Below, in pieces: positions 5,890 to 11,979 of a stretch of 11,979 nt of DNA. The notes below the pieces were generated by a model. The model was not told the DNA's origin, did no database searches, and worked only from the letters and a program-made list of their open reading frames with translations. The stretch is from assembly GCA_002327725.1 (NCBI GenBank), contig DCXP01000060.1, positions 1-11,979 of the forward strand, written 5' to 3'. The DNA is from Proteobacteria bacterium UBA2133 (GTDB taxonomy: Bacteria; Pseudomonadota; Gammaproteobacteria; Arenicellales; UBA868). The position numbers and the translations under genes are program-made. Within the stretch, counting starts at the first letter, position 1. Each line of letters opens with the position of its first letter.

Positions 5890-7299
5890 TCAGGTCAGCG
5901 CTTCAAGGTCCGGCGGCGCGTCCGGCGGACTCGTTGGCAGTTTCAGTTTCTGCAAAAGATCTCGCAGCGCGCCCTGTACTGCCTCTTCCATGGTCGGGTG
6001 ATAGAAGGGTTTGCGCAGCAGCTGCAGTACGGTCATCTGCTCGTCAATGCACCAGGCCAGAAGATGCGCCAGATGCTCTCCCCGTTCCGCTACCAGCGTG
6101 GCGCCCAGAAGTACGCCGCTTTTTTTGTCCGCATACAGGCGAATGATGCCCCGGTTGGCGCCCATGATCAGCGCCCGTCCCACCGGGCCGAGACGCATCT
6201 CCCCGGTCTCAATCTCGTCAGGATTGAGGGCGTCAAAGGCGACGCCTACCGAGCAGATGTTCGGTGCGGTAAAGGTAATCGCCAGCGGTGTTTTCCGGGC
6301 AAAAGCGACGCTCGTTTCGCGCGCGGCGTTGTAGCCGGCGATGCGTCCTTCGGTGGCCGCTTCATGCAGCACCTGATCGGTGCCGCTGATGTCTCCTGCG
6401 ATGAATACCCGGCTCTCGCCACAGCGCATGGTCGTCCGATCAAAGACCGGCATGCCCTGATCATCAAGTTCAACGCCTGCTTTCTCAAGCGCCAGCCAGT
6501 CCAGGTTGGTTCGCCGGCCCATCGCCGCCAGCACCTTGTCGACCACCACCGACTGCTCACCGGCGCTGACGCGGATGCGTCCATCTTCCTCCTGCAGCTC
6601 GGCGGCGTGCCCGAGCCACAGCGGAAAAGCGCGGGACATCACTTCGATTGCGCTTTGCCGGGCGTTCGGATCGGCGAGTCCGGCAATCGTTTCCAACTGA
6701 TCAATACCGGTAACCGATACCCCCAGTTGCGAAAGCGCCTGGCCCAGCTCAAGACCGATAATGCCAAGGCCGACAACGGCGACCGCGTCCGGCAGATCCT
6801 CCTGTTCAAACAGTGTATCGCTGGTGAGAATCCGATCACCAAAGTCTACCCAGGCCGGAGGCACCATCGGACGGGTACCACAGGCGATGATTACGCTCTC
6901 GGCATGAATCACGTCATCACCCACCTGCAGGGCGCCCGGTGCAACAAAACTTGCGTAGCCGTCCAGGAATTCATCGCCCATCTGGTCGGTGCTGCTCCCC
7001 AACACCCGATCCACCAGAATATCGCGCAGGTCGCGGACATGCTCGAGAATGTCCGGAAGATTGGCAGACAGCCCCTCGCCGCCATCGATACCTTCCCGGT
7101 CGAACAACTCTCGCCGGTGCAGATCGTGTGCCACCTGGATCAGCGCCTTGGAAGGCATGCAACCGACCCGGGCACAGGTCGTGCCCAGTTCACCGCCATT
7201 GATCAAAACAAAGGTTTTTTTTGCCTGGCGGACCTGGCTCACGGCAGCGAGCCCGGCTGTGCCGGCACCGATGATGGCGACGTCTACGTTTCGCTCCAC
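5890..7299 (-). CDS. Dihydrolipoamide dehydrogenase-like flavoprotein disulfide reductase
   Basis: A 469-residue class I pyridine nucleotide-disulfide oxidoreductase. FAD-binding GAGTAG is at residues 11-16, and the redox disulfide Cys42/Cys47 in GTTCARVGCMPSK. NAD-binding GLGIIG is at 177-182, the second FAD motif FIAGDI is in the middle-to-late part, and the dimer-domain His434/Glu439 pair is in YHPTMEE. These are all the parts of an active lipoamide dehydrogenase. Unlike usual lpd genes it has no 2-oxoacid dehydrogenase or acyltransferase neighbours, and there is no lipoyl domain. It may therefore reduce another disulfide or serve as a spare E3. The C-terminus is extended by a Pro-rich tail (KLPTSPPDAPPDLEALT). 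The start is GTG at 7299 with AGGAG and AAGG upstream. It follows the HAD gene by 28 bp and is likely the last gene of that unit. Confidence 0.88.
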   Translation of the reverse strand: MERNVDVAIIGAGTAGLAAVSQVRQAKKTFVLINGGELGTTCARVGCMPSKALIQVAHDLHRRELFDREGIDGGEGLSANLPDILEHVRDLRDILVDRVLGSSTDQMGDEFLDGYASFVAPGALQVGDDVIHAESVIIACGTRPMVPPAWVDFGDRILTSDTLFEQEDLPDAVAVVGLGIIGLELGQALSQLGVSVTGIDQLETIAGLADPNARQSAIEVMSRAFPLWLGHAAELQEEDGRIRVSAGEQSVVVDKVLAAMGRRTNLDWLALEKAGVELDDQGMPVFDRTTMRCGESRVFIAGDISGTDQVLHEAATEGRIAGYNAARETSVAFARKTPLAITFTAPNICSVGVAFDALNPDEIETGEMRLGPVGRALIMGANRGIIRLYADKKSGVLLGATLVAERGEHLAHLLAWCIDEQMTVLQLLRKPFYHPTMEEAVQGALRDLLQKLKLPTSPPDAPPDLEALT

Positions 7300-7327
7300 G
7301 AGGCCTTGCTCTCCTGCACGCTCGCTA

Positions 7328-8014
7328 TCACGTCTGATCGAGAAGATCCACGAGTTGTGCCAGATCTTCTACCACGGCATGCGGGGCGGTCTCATGCGAC
7401 CACGAGTCCCCGTTGCGATTGACCCATGCGCCTTTAAGCCCTGCCCGCTGGGCGCCGATGACATCCTCCACAGGATGGTCACCCACATGCAGCACCTCGG
7501 AAGGGTCCGCCTCGAGGAGTTCACAGGCCATCTTGAAAATCACGGGATCGGGCTTTTTGACGCCAGCCGTGCGCGAACTGATCTGGCCGTGAAAGAACCG
7601 GGCGATACCGAGGCGCGAGATATCGGCATTGCCATTGGATACCACCAGCAGTTTGAATCTCTCGCTTAACCGGGAAAGGGCCGGGACGACATCCGGGTAA
7701 AGCGTCACATCGTGGCGAAGATCAAGAAAACGCGCGATCAGATCGTGTGACGCCGCGGGATCATAGCCATAACGCTGCAGCAGGGATTCAAAGGAAACCC
7801 GCCGCAACTCCGTCAGATCGTGCGCAAGGTCCGGTCGGCGCTGGTGAATCTCGTTGCGCTTGAGACGCAGATCACCCACATCATGTGCTGCACCGATGCG
7901 TGGGAACTGTTCACAGATGTGTTCGTGCAGCACGGCCTCTGCCCTGTCGATGACCGGCCAGATCGCCCACAGCGTATCGTCCAGGTCAAAAGAAATGGCG
8001 CGCAGCGATTTCAT
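7328..8014 (-). CDS. HAD-family hydrolase (YigB-like)
   Basis: A 228-residue haloacid dehalogenase-type phosphatase. Motif I is FDLDDT with nucleophile Asp10 and Asp12, motif II is VVSNGN, motif III is the Lys in GVKKPDP, and motif IV is HVGDHPVEDVIGA. An alpha-helical cap (type C1) lies between motifs I and II. The pattern is closest to YigB-type phosphatases, in which E. coli YigB dephosphorylates FMN and some sugar phosphates; the true substrate here is unknown. The ATG at 8014 is preferred over the in-frame start at 8059, because its start overlaps the stop of the upstream isomerase gene as ATGA (8011-8014), the signature of translational coupling, and homology begins at MKSLRAISFDLDDT. 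A sugar-phosphate role would fit its neighbour but is inference. Confidence 0.9.
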   Translation of the reverse strand: MKSLRAISFDLDDTLWAIWPVIDRAEAVLHEHICEQFPRIGAAHDVGDLRLKRNEIHQRRPDLAHDLTELRRVSFESLLQRYGYDPAASHDLIARFLDLRHDVTLYPDVVPALSRLSERFKLLVVSNGNADISRLGIARFFHGQISSRTAGVKKPDPVIFKMACELLEADPSEVLHVGDHPVEDVIGAQRAGLKGAWVNRNGDSWSHETAPHAVVEDLAQLVDLLDQT

Positions 8015-9594
8015 GTGCCCAGTACATCTGCAAGGGCGCGGCGCAACTGTGCAACGCACGACATTGCCGGGCCGACCAGATCGATACCGCTCACGGACCG
8101 GCCCCGCTCTGTCAGAACAGCGCGATCGCCCGCGGCTTGCGAGTGGTTGAGCTGTGCAAAACCGAAGTCTTCATTGAAGATATCGAGATCATGTTCCGGC
8201 ACCGAACGGACGAAAAGGAATATCCCCTGGGAACTACCGCCTTTGTGCAGTTGGCCGGTGGAGTGCAGATAGCGCGGGCCGCTGTTGACGGTCACTGGCA
8301 CGCCAAAGCGCTCACGCACGTTCTGGGCAAAGTCTTCAAGCACCTCGAAAAGTGCCGGGTCCGGCGGCAGATACGTCAGGACCGCAAGGTAGCTTGCGGC
8401 GGGTGCCGACGCCAGGCAGGACCCGAGTTCGCCGGGCGTCAACGCGGTACTGGATCCGGACAGGCCGTCTCCATCCAGCAGCCGGCGGGTTGCGCTCTTG
8501 GTCGCCGCCACGTCCGGTTCATCAAACGGATTCAGCTGCATGATGGACCCGGCGATTGCCACCGCAAAACACCATCGGAAAAACTCCCCGCCAAGATCGG
8601 TGGCAGTCTCCATCGCGATCCGCTGCGATGGGATGGCCGGATCGTCGGTTTCCGGGTGTTGCTGCCAGAAACATGTATTGTCTGCGGCGCCGAGGATAAC
8701 CCTCGCCAGCCGGGATGCCGGCGCGGCCGGATCTGCGTCTCCTAAGGGCAGGATTCCTTTTTCTTCCTTGCCGGTGCTCTCTGCAATCAATTGCTCGAGC
8801 CACCCCCCGAATGCACCATAGTGTTCATCGATGCATAGCTGCAGACAGTCACGTCCGGCGAGATATTGCTCGGCAAGCCAGGTCCCAAGTGAAACGCCCG
8901 GATTCGCACCAACGTCATCCGCGCGGCAGCGCCCGGCCATGGCGGTGGCGCTTTGCGCCGTCGCCTTAAGATCAATGCCAAGCAGCGCCCCGGGTGCCAT
9001 TGCAAATGCGGTCAGGGCCGCGAAGCGTCCCCCCACATCGCTTGGGTTTTCAACGCAGTCGAGAAAATAACGCTGCACCGCGAGATGGGCGAGCGGGCTG
9101 CCCGGGTCGGTGATCGCGATACATTGTGCACCGGGTTCCGCCACCCCCTGTTCTTCCAGGTTATCGAGTACCCAGGCGCACAGGGCCTGAACCTCGATGG
9201 TGGTTCCGGACTTGGAGGAGAACACAAAAAGGATCCGGGACCACGCGCGGTGTCCGAGCGCTGCTGTGATCGCGTCAGGGTGAGTGTTGTCCAGAATGGT
9301 GAGCGACAGACCGTCCCCGGACGGGCCAAAGATATCGGCCAGCACCTCGGCGGCCAGGCTGGCACCGCCCATACCGATCAGCACCACCTGGTTAAACCCG
9401 CGGCCGCGGATGTCGCTTGCCCAGCGGGTCAGTGACGCCTGGTTATCGACCAGCCAGCGGGGGCTGTCCAGCCAGCCCAGACGGTCGCGGATAACCGCCT
9501 GGGCCGCTTCATCGCCCGGCCAGAGTGTGGCATCGCGCGCCCATAAGCGCTCGGCAAGTGGTCCTGATGATGCTTCCATCAATGACGCGTCCAC
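8011..9594 (-). CDS. pgi: Glucose-6-phosphate isomerase, stand-alone Tal-Pgi type
   Basis: A 527-residue SIS-fold sugar isomerase, predicted to interconvert glucose-6-phosphate and fructose-6-phosphate. It matches the isomerase half of transaldolase/glucose-6-phosphate isomerase fusion proteins rather than classic E. coli Pgi. Marks are GMGGASL at 74-80, the phosphate-binding SSKSGTT at 126-132, GGRFAAL near 188, STGKEEKG at 272-279, NPFDEPDV, and HSTGQLHKGG at 444-453 with the late catalytic Lys451. The fused family members are roughly 900-950 residues; here the transaldolase half is absent, and only 59 bp separate this gene from pckA. The start is GTG at 9594 with GAGG about ten bases upstream; ATG at 9579 is an alternative. 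The stop overlaps the HAD start. The enzyme would act in glycolysis and gluconeogenesis together with the neighbouring PEP carboxykinase. Confidence 0.85.
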   Translation of the reverse strand: MDASLMEASSGPLAERLWARDATLWPGDEAAQAVIRDRLGWLDSPRWLVDNQASLTRWASDIRGRGFNQVVLIGMGGASLAAEVLADIFGPSGDGLSLTILDNTHPDAITAALGHRAWSRILFVFSSKSGTTIEVQALCAWVLDNLEEQGVAEPGAQCIAITDPGSPLAHLAVQRYFLDCVENPSDVGGRFAALTAFAMAPGALLGIDLKATAQSATAMAGRCRADDVGANPGVSLGTWLAEQYLAGRDCLQLCIDEHYGAFGGWLEQLIAESTGKEEKGILPLGDADPAAPASRLARVILGAADNTCFWQQHPETDDPAIPSQRIAMETATDLGGEFFRWCFAVAIAGSIMQLNPFDEPDVAATKSATRRLLDGDGLSGSSTALTPGELGSCLASAPAASYLAVLTYLPPDPALFEVLEDFAQNVRERFGVPVTVNSGPRYLHSTGQLHKGGSSQGIFLFVRSVPEHDLDIFNEDFGFAQLNHSQAAGDRAVLTERGRSVSGIDLVGPAMSCVAQLRRALADVLGT

Positions 9595-9653
9595 CGCGCA
9601 GGCACCTCACCGCGCTGCGGTTGCCGCTCCGCCCGCACCGACAGTCATGAACC

Positions 9654-11255
9654 TCAGGCGGCCGGCGGCCCGGCGGTCTTTACGGAATCCGGGACATCAT
9701 CCGCGTACTTGGCAAAATTCTCCTGAAACAGCCCGGCGAGTTTTCTGGCCTGGCTGTCGTAGGCATCGGCATCCGCCCAGGTGTTTCGCGGATTGAGCAC
9801 CTCGGCGGGAACCCCGGGGCATTCTGTGGGCACTTCAAGACCGAATATGGGATCGGTCACCGTGGCCACATCATCGAGTTTGCCGTCGAGTGCTGCGTTT
9901 ACGATCGCCCGGGTGTGGTTGATGGCCATGCGCTCGCCCGTCCCGTAGGCGCCCCCGGTCCAGCCGGTATTGATAAACCAGACCTTGGCCCCGTGCGCCT
10001 CGATATTTTTGCCGAGCAGTTCCGCGTACTGGCGCGGGTGCAGTGGCAAAAAAGGACCGCCAAAACACGGGCTGAAAGTCGGCACGGGCTCGGTCACCCC
10101 CTTTTCCGTGCCCGCCACTTTGGCCGTGTAGCCGTTGATGAAATGATACATGGCCTGTGCCGGCGACAGTCTGGCCACTGGCGGCAAAACGCCGAATGCA
10201 TCACAGGTCAGAAATACAATATTCTTCGGCTGGCCGCCGCGGCCGGTCATGGTGGCGTTAGGCACCTGGGAAATCGGGTACGACGCCCGGGTATTTTCGG
10301 TCAGCGAACTGTCATCAAGGTCGATCGAACGGGTCGACTCGTCCAGCACCACATTTTCCAGAATCGTGCCGAAGGTCCGTGTGGTCTGGTAAATCTCGGG
10401 CTCCTGCTCGGCCGAGAGTTTAATCACCTTGGCGTAACAGCCGCCCTCGAAGTTGAAGATGCCGTTTTCGCTCCAACCGTGCTCATCGTCCCCAATCAGG
10501 GTCCGTGATGCATCCGCCGAAAGCGTCGTCTTGCCGGTGCCGGACAGCCCGAAGAAAACTGCGGTACTGCCATCATCACCGATATTGGCCGAGGCATGCA
10601 TCGACAGCACGCCCTGGCGGGGCAGCAGATAATTCATGACGCTGAAGACAGACTTCTTGGTCTCGCCGGCGTAACTGGTGCCGCCGATGATGACCAGTTT
10701 CCGGGAGAAATTGACAACGATGAAGGTGGATGAATGGGTGCCGTCGATCTGCGGATCAGCGGTAAAGCCCGGCGCGTTGATCACGGTAAAGCCCGGTTCA
10801 TGTCCGGCCTGCTCCTCATCGGTCCCGGCGATAAACATGTTGCGGGCAAACGCACTGTGCCAGGCAAGCTCGTTGATGATCCGTACCGGCAGACGGCGGT
10901 CGGGGTCAACGCCGGCAAAACAATCCTGAACAAACCATTCTTTGCCCTCGAGGTAATCGACCATCCGGGCAAACAGCGCATCAAAATGCTCGGGGCTGTA
11001 GGGTACGTTGACCTTGCCCCACCAGATCTCGTTCTCCGTGTTCTCGTCACGTACGACAAACTTGTCATTGGCCGAGCGGCCGGTATGCTGCCCGGTATTG
11101 ACGACCAGCGGCCCGAATCGGGCCAGGAAACCCTCGCCCTTGCGGATGGCATGCTCGGTGAGCGTGGCCTGGGTCAGGTTCCAGTACACGGCTTTGGGAT
11201 TGCGAAGGCCGTGGTTTTCAAGGCCATAAGCGCTGTGGGCTTTGGCGTCGGTCAT
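9654..11255 (-). CDS. pckA: Phosphoenolpyruvate carboxykinase (ATP)
   Basis: A full-length 533-residue ATP-dependent PEP carboxykinase, converting oxaloacetate plus ATP to PEP, CO2 and ADP as the first committed gluconeogenic step in the cytoplasm. Arg60 in TGRSAND binds substrate. The GETKK segment (Lys200/201), His220 in MHASAN and the GDDEHGW block at 255-261 form the metal site. The P-loop GLSGTGKTTLS is at 236-246, and RLSPAQAMYHFINGYTAKVAGTE lies in the C-terminal half, followed by the adenine-site NTGWTGGAYG. No key residue is missing. The start is ATG at 11255 with a strong Shine-Dalgarno AAAGGAG five bases away. It is the first gene of a minus-strand run with the isomerase, HAD and flavoprotein genes. 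No confident promoter was found in the 248 bp in front of it, which hold three hairpins. Confidence 0.97.
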   Translation of the reverse strand: MTDAKAHSAYGLENHGLRNPKAVYWNLTQATLTEHAIRKGEGFLARFGPLVVNTGQHTGRSANDKFVVRDENTENEIWWGKVNVPYSPEHFDALFARMVDYLEGKEWFVQDCFAGVDPDRRLPVRIINELAWHSAFARNMFIAGTDEEQAGHEPGFTVINAPGFTADPQIDGTHSSTFIVVNFSRKLVIIGGTSYAGETKKSVFSVMNYLLPRQGVLSMHASANIGDDGSTAVFFGLSGTGKTTLSADASRTLIGDDEHGWSENGIFNFEGGCYAKVIKLSAEQEPEIYQTTRTFGTILENVVLDESTRSIDLDDSSLTENTRASYPISQVPNATMTGRGGQPKNIVFLTCDAFGVLPPVARLSPAQAMYHFINGYTAKVAGTEKGVTEPVPTFSPCFGGPFLPLHPRQYAELLGKNIEAHGAKVWFINTGWTGGAYGTGERMAINHTRAIVNAALDGKLDDVATVTDPIFGLEVPTECPGVPAEVLNPRNTWADADAYDSQARKLAGLFQENFAKYADDVPDSVKTAGPPAA

Positions 11256-11349
11256 GGTTACTCCTTTGTCATCACCCCATCAACTAAATACGCCTGATCG
11301 GAGCGCCACGGATATTGCTGTTATGGGCGCCGCAAGGGCATGAAGCCGC

Positions 11350-11374
11350 TGCCGGACACTATTGTCCGACGGCA
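11350..11374 (-). other. Imperfect hairpin in the pckA leader region
   Basis: CGGACA (11353-11358) pairs with TGTCCG (11363-11368) around the loop CTAT. Outer bases TGC and GCA can extend the stem with a small bulge. It has no T tract and lies about 100 bases before the pckA ATG, so it may be part of a 5' leader rather than a terminator. Confidence 0.35.
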
Positions 11375-11387
11375 CAGCGGGATTGCG

Positions 11388-11427
11388 GGTTCGGCTGATG
11401 CCGAACCACAAACCGCGCTGGCGCGGT
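11388..11427 (-). terminator. Tandem hairpins downstream of yggX
   Basis: Reading from yggX, ACCGCGC (complement of 421-427 in the 11 kb block) pairs with GCGCGGT at 11412-11418 around a two-base gap and is followed by TTTGTGGTT. Directly after it comes a perfect 8-bp stem, GGTTCGGC/GCCGAACC (11388-11395 with 11400-11407) with a TGAT loop. The first could be the yggX terminator, though its T run is weak. The second has no T tract. Confidence 0.45.
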
Positions 11428-11503
11428 CGAGTGGCATTGTCGTTATGTCGGGCGGGGCAGCAGGCCGGGGAAATCTTCGGTAAAGCGTTCGAGTATAACA
11501 ACT

Positions 11504-11779
11504 TTATCCGCCTTCCGGCGCTACCCAGTCCTCGGGCTCGTCTCCACCGTCGCCGAAGAGGAATGCGGTCATCTGCGCTTCGAGATACGCCCGGTGCTCC
11601 GGGTTGATAGGGCTCAGGCGCTGCTCGTTGATCAGCATGGTCTGGCGCGACAGCCACTGCTGCCAGCCCTCACGCGAGACCTCGTGCAGGATGCGCTGGC
11701 CCAGCTCCCCGGGCCAGGGCGCTGTGGCCAGCGGCTCGGCCAGACGTTTCAGTACCACACATTGAATCTTCCCGCTCAT
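11504..11779 (-). CDS. yggX: Fe(II)-trafficking protein YggX
   Basis: A 91-residue protein of the YggX family, small cytoplasmic proteins linked in enterobacteria to iron handling and protection of Fe-S clusters from oxidants. The start MSGKIQCVVL keeps the conserved Cys7. PGELGQRI, the WQQWLSRQTMLINEQRL block and the INPEHRAYLEAQMTAFLF helix are typical. Length is normal, with a slightly extended acidic C-terminus. Its ATG at 11779 overlaps the mutY stop as ATGA (11776-11779), so the two genes are translationally coupled, a conserved arrangement in gammaproteobacteria. No independent Shine-Dalgarno is visible, in keeping with coupling. Confidence 0.96.
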   Translation of the reverse strand: MSGKIQCVVLKRLAEPLATAPWPGELGQRILHEVSREGWQQWLSRQTMLINEQRLSPINPEHRAYLEAQMTAFLFGDGGDEPEDWVAPEGG

Positions 11780-11979
11780 GACTGACTATCCAGTTGCTCT
11801 AACAGTTTCTTCACCGGGGCGGCCAGCCCACGTCTTCCGGGCGCCCCCGGGTGTAGCCAGGCGCGGCCCCGGCCCCCGATTCTAGCGCCCGCAGCGGCAC
11901 TGACCCGCAACGGCTGTGGGCGGATCTTAAGGACAAAATGTGTGAAACCATGATGAATGACGGGTAATGCTGGGGACTT
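11776..11979 (-). CDS. mutY: A/G-specific adenine glycosylase MutY, C-terminal part
   Basis: Only the last 67 codons are in the window; the gene continues beyond the right edge. The minus-strand frame reads a HHGFTHFVLKIRP segment, the mark of the MutT-like C-terminal domain that recognises 8-oxoguanine. It is followed by WLHPGAPGRRGLAAPVKKLLEQL, the usual MutY ending, with TGA at 11776-11778. The glycosylase domain with its helix-hairpin-helix and Fe-S cluster is not visible. MutY removes adenine mispaired with 8-oxoguanine. The overlap with yggX supports the assignment. No frame disruption is seen in the visible part. Confidence 0.93.
   Translation of the reverse strand, partial: KSPALPVIHHGFTHFVLKIRPQPLRVSAAAGARIGGRGRAWLHPGAPGRRGLAAPVKKLLEQLDSQS

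Larger units (their letters stand above)
11256..11503 (-). other. Gene-free spacer between yggX and pckA
   Basis: No coding frame in this 248 bp spacer looks real. It contains three closely spaced hairpins (11350-11427) and the pckA ribosome binding site. A TATACT box on the minus strand (11492-11497) lies just after the yggX stop but lacks a -35. No tRNA or known riboswitch was recognised. Confidence 0.6.

Noticed and set aside
5998..7422. A 474-codon open frame on the plus strand
   Set aside because: It lies antisense to the flavoprotein gene, whose motifs are unmistakable. The plus frame has no recognisable domain and a composition typical of the reverse of a GC-rich gene.
8015..8059. Longer N-terminus for the HAD protein
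   Set aside because: The ATG at 8014 overlaps the upstream stop as ATGA and sits directly before motif I; the extension is Cys/Arg-rich and lies inside the isomerase gene.
9915..10508. Long plus-strand frame opposite pckA
   Set aside because: Antisense shadow of a complete, well-conserved pckA; no family features.

Overview
The window reads as chromosomal DNA of a free-living gammaproteobacterium. The evidence is a type IV pilin end, a mutY-yggX pair overlapping by four bases, a tRNA-Phe with an encoded CCA end, an ATP-type PEP carboxykinase and a zinc-ribbon Nudix hydrolase of proteobacterial type. Most genes are moderately GC-rich. The first ~290 bases are visibly more AT-rich. The order or genus cannot be fixed from this sequence. 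I see no CRISPR array, insertion sequence, prophage or defence island.

Layout. (1) 1-740: the 3' end of a PilE-like minor pilin, then a stranded C-terminal piece of a CocE/NonD-family hydrolase, closed by a hairpin terminator. (2) 766-4196: a divergent metabolic cluster. A ureohydrolase of the agmatinase/guanidino-acid type and a short-chain dehydrogenase lie on the minus strand, and a class III aminotransferase on the plus strand. They share a ~230 bp control region holding a recognisable sigma70 promoter and a spaced inverted repeat. (3) 4237-5871: a PEBP/YbhB-like protein, tRNA-Phe (minus) with a good promoter, a short DUF2237-like C-terminal piece (minus), and a zinc-ribbon Nudix hydrolase (plus). 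(4) 5890-11255: four minus-strand genes in tight order, pckA, a stand-alone glucose-6-phosphate isomerase of the Tal-Pgi type, a HAD phosphatase and a dihydrolipoamide dehydrogenase-like flavoprotein. (5) 11256-11979: a gene-free spacer with three hairpins, then yggX and the 3' end of mutY.

How the genes may work together. In region 2 the ureohydrolase would release urea from a guanidino compound and leave an amine or omega-amino acid. The aminotransferase could turn that into a semialdehyde, and the SDR could reduce it; this assignment is inferred from context. In region 4 PEP carboxykinase and phosphoglucose isomerase are both gluconeogenic steps, so the run may be a small central-carbon operon. 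mutY-yggX is a conserved oxidative-damage and iron-handling pair.

Most of the window is ordinary housekeeping or accessory metabolism. The points most worth a second look are the guanidino-type cluster, the two truncated gene remnants, the stand-alone Tal-Pgi-type isomerase next to pckA, and the hairpin-rich leader between yggX and pckA.
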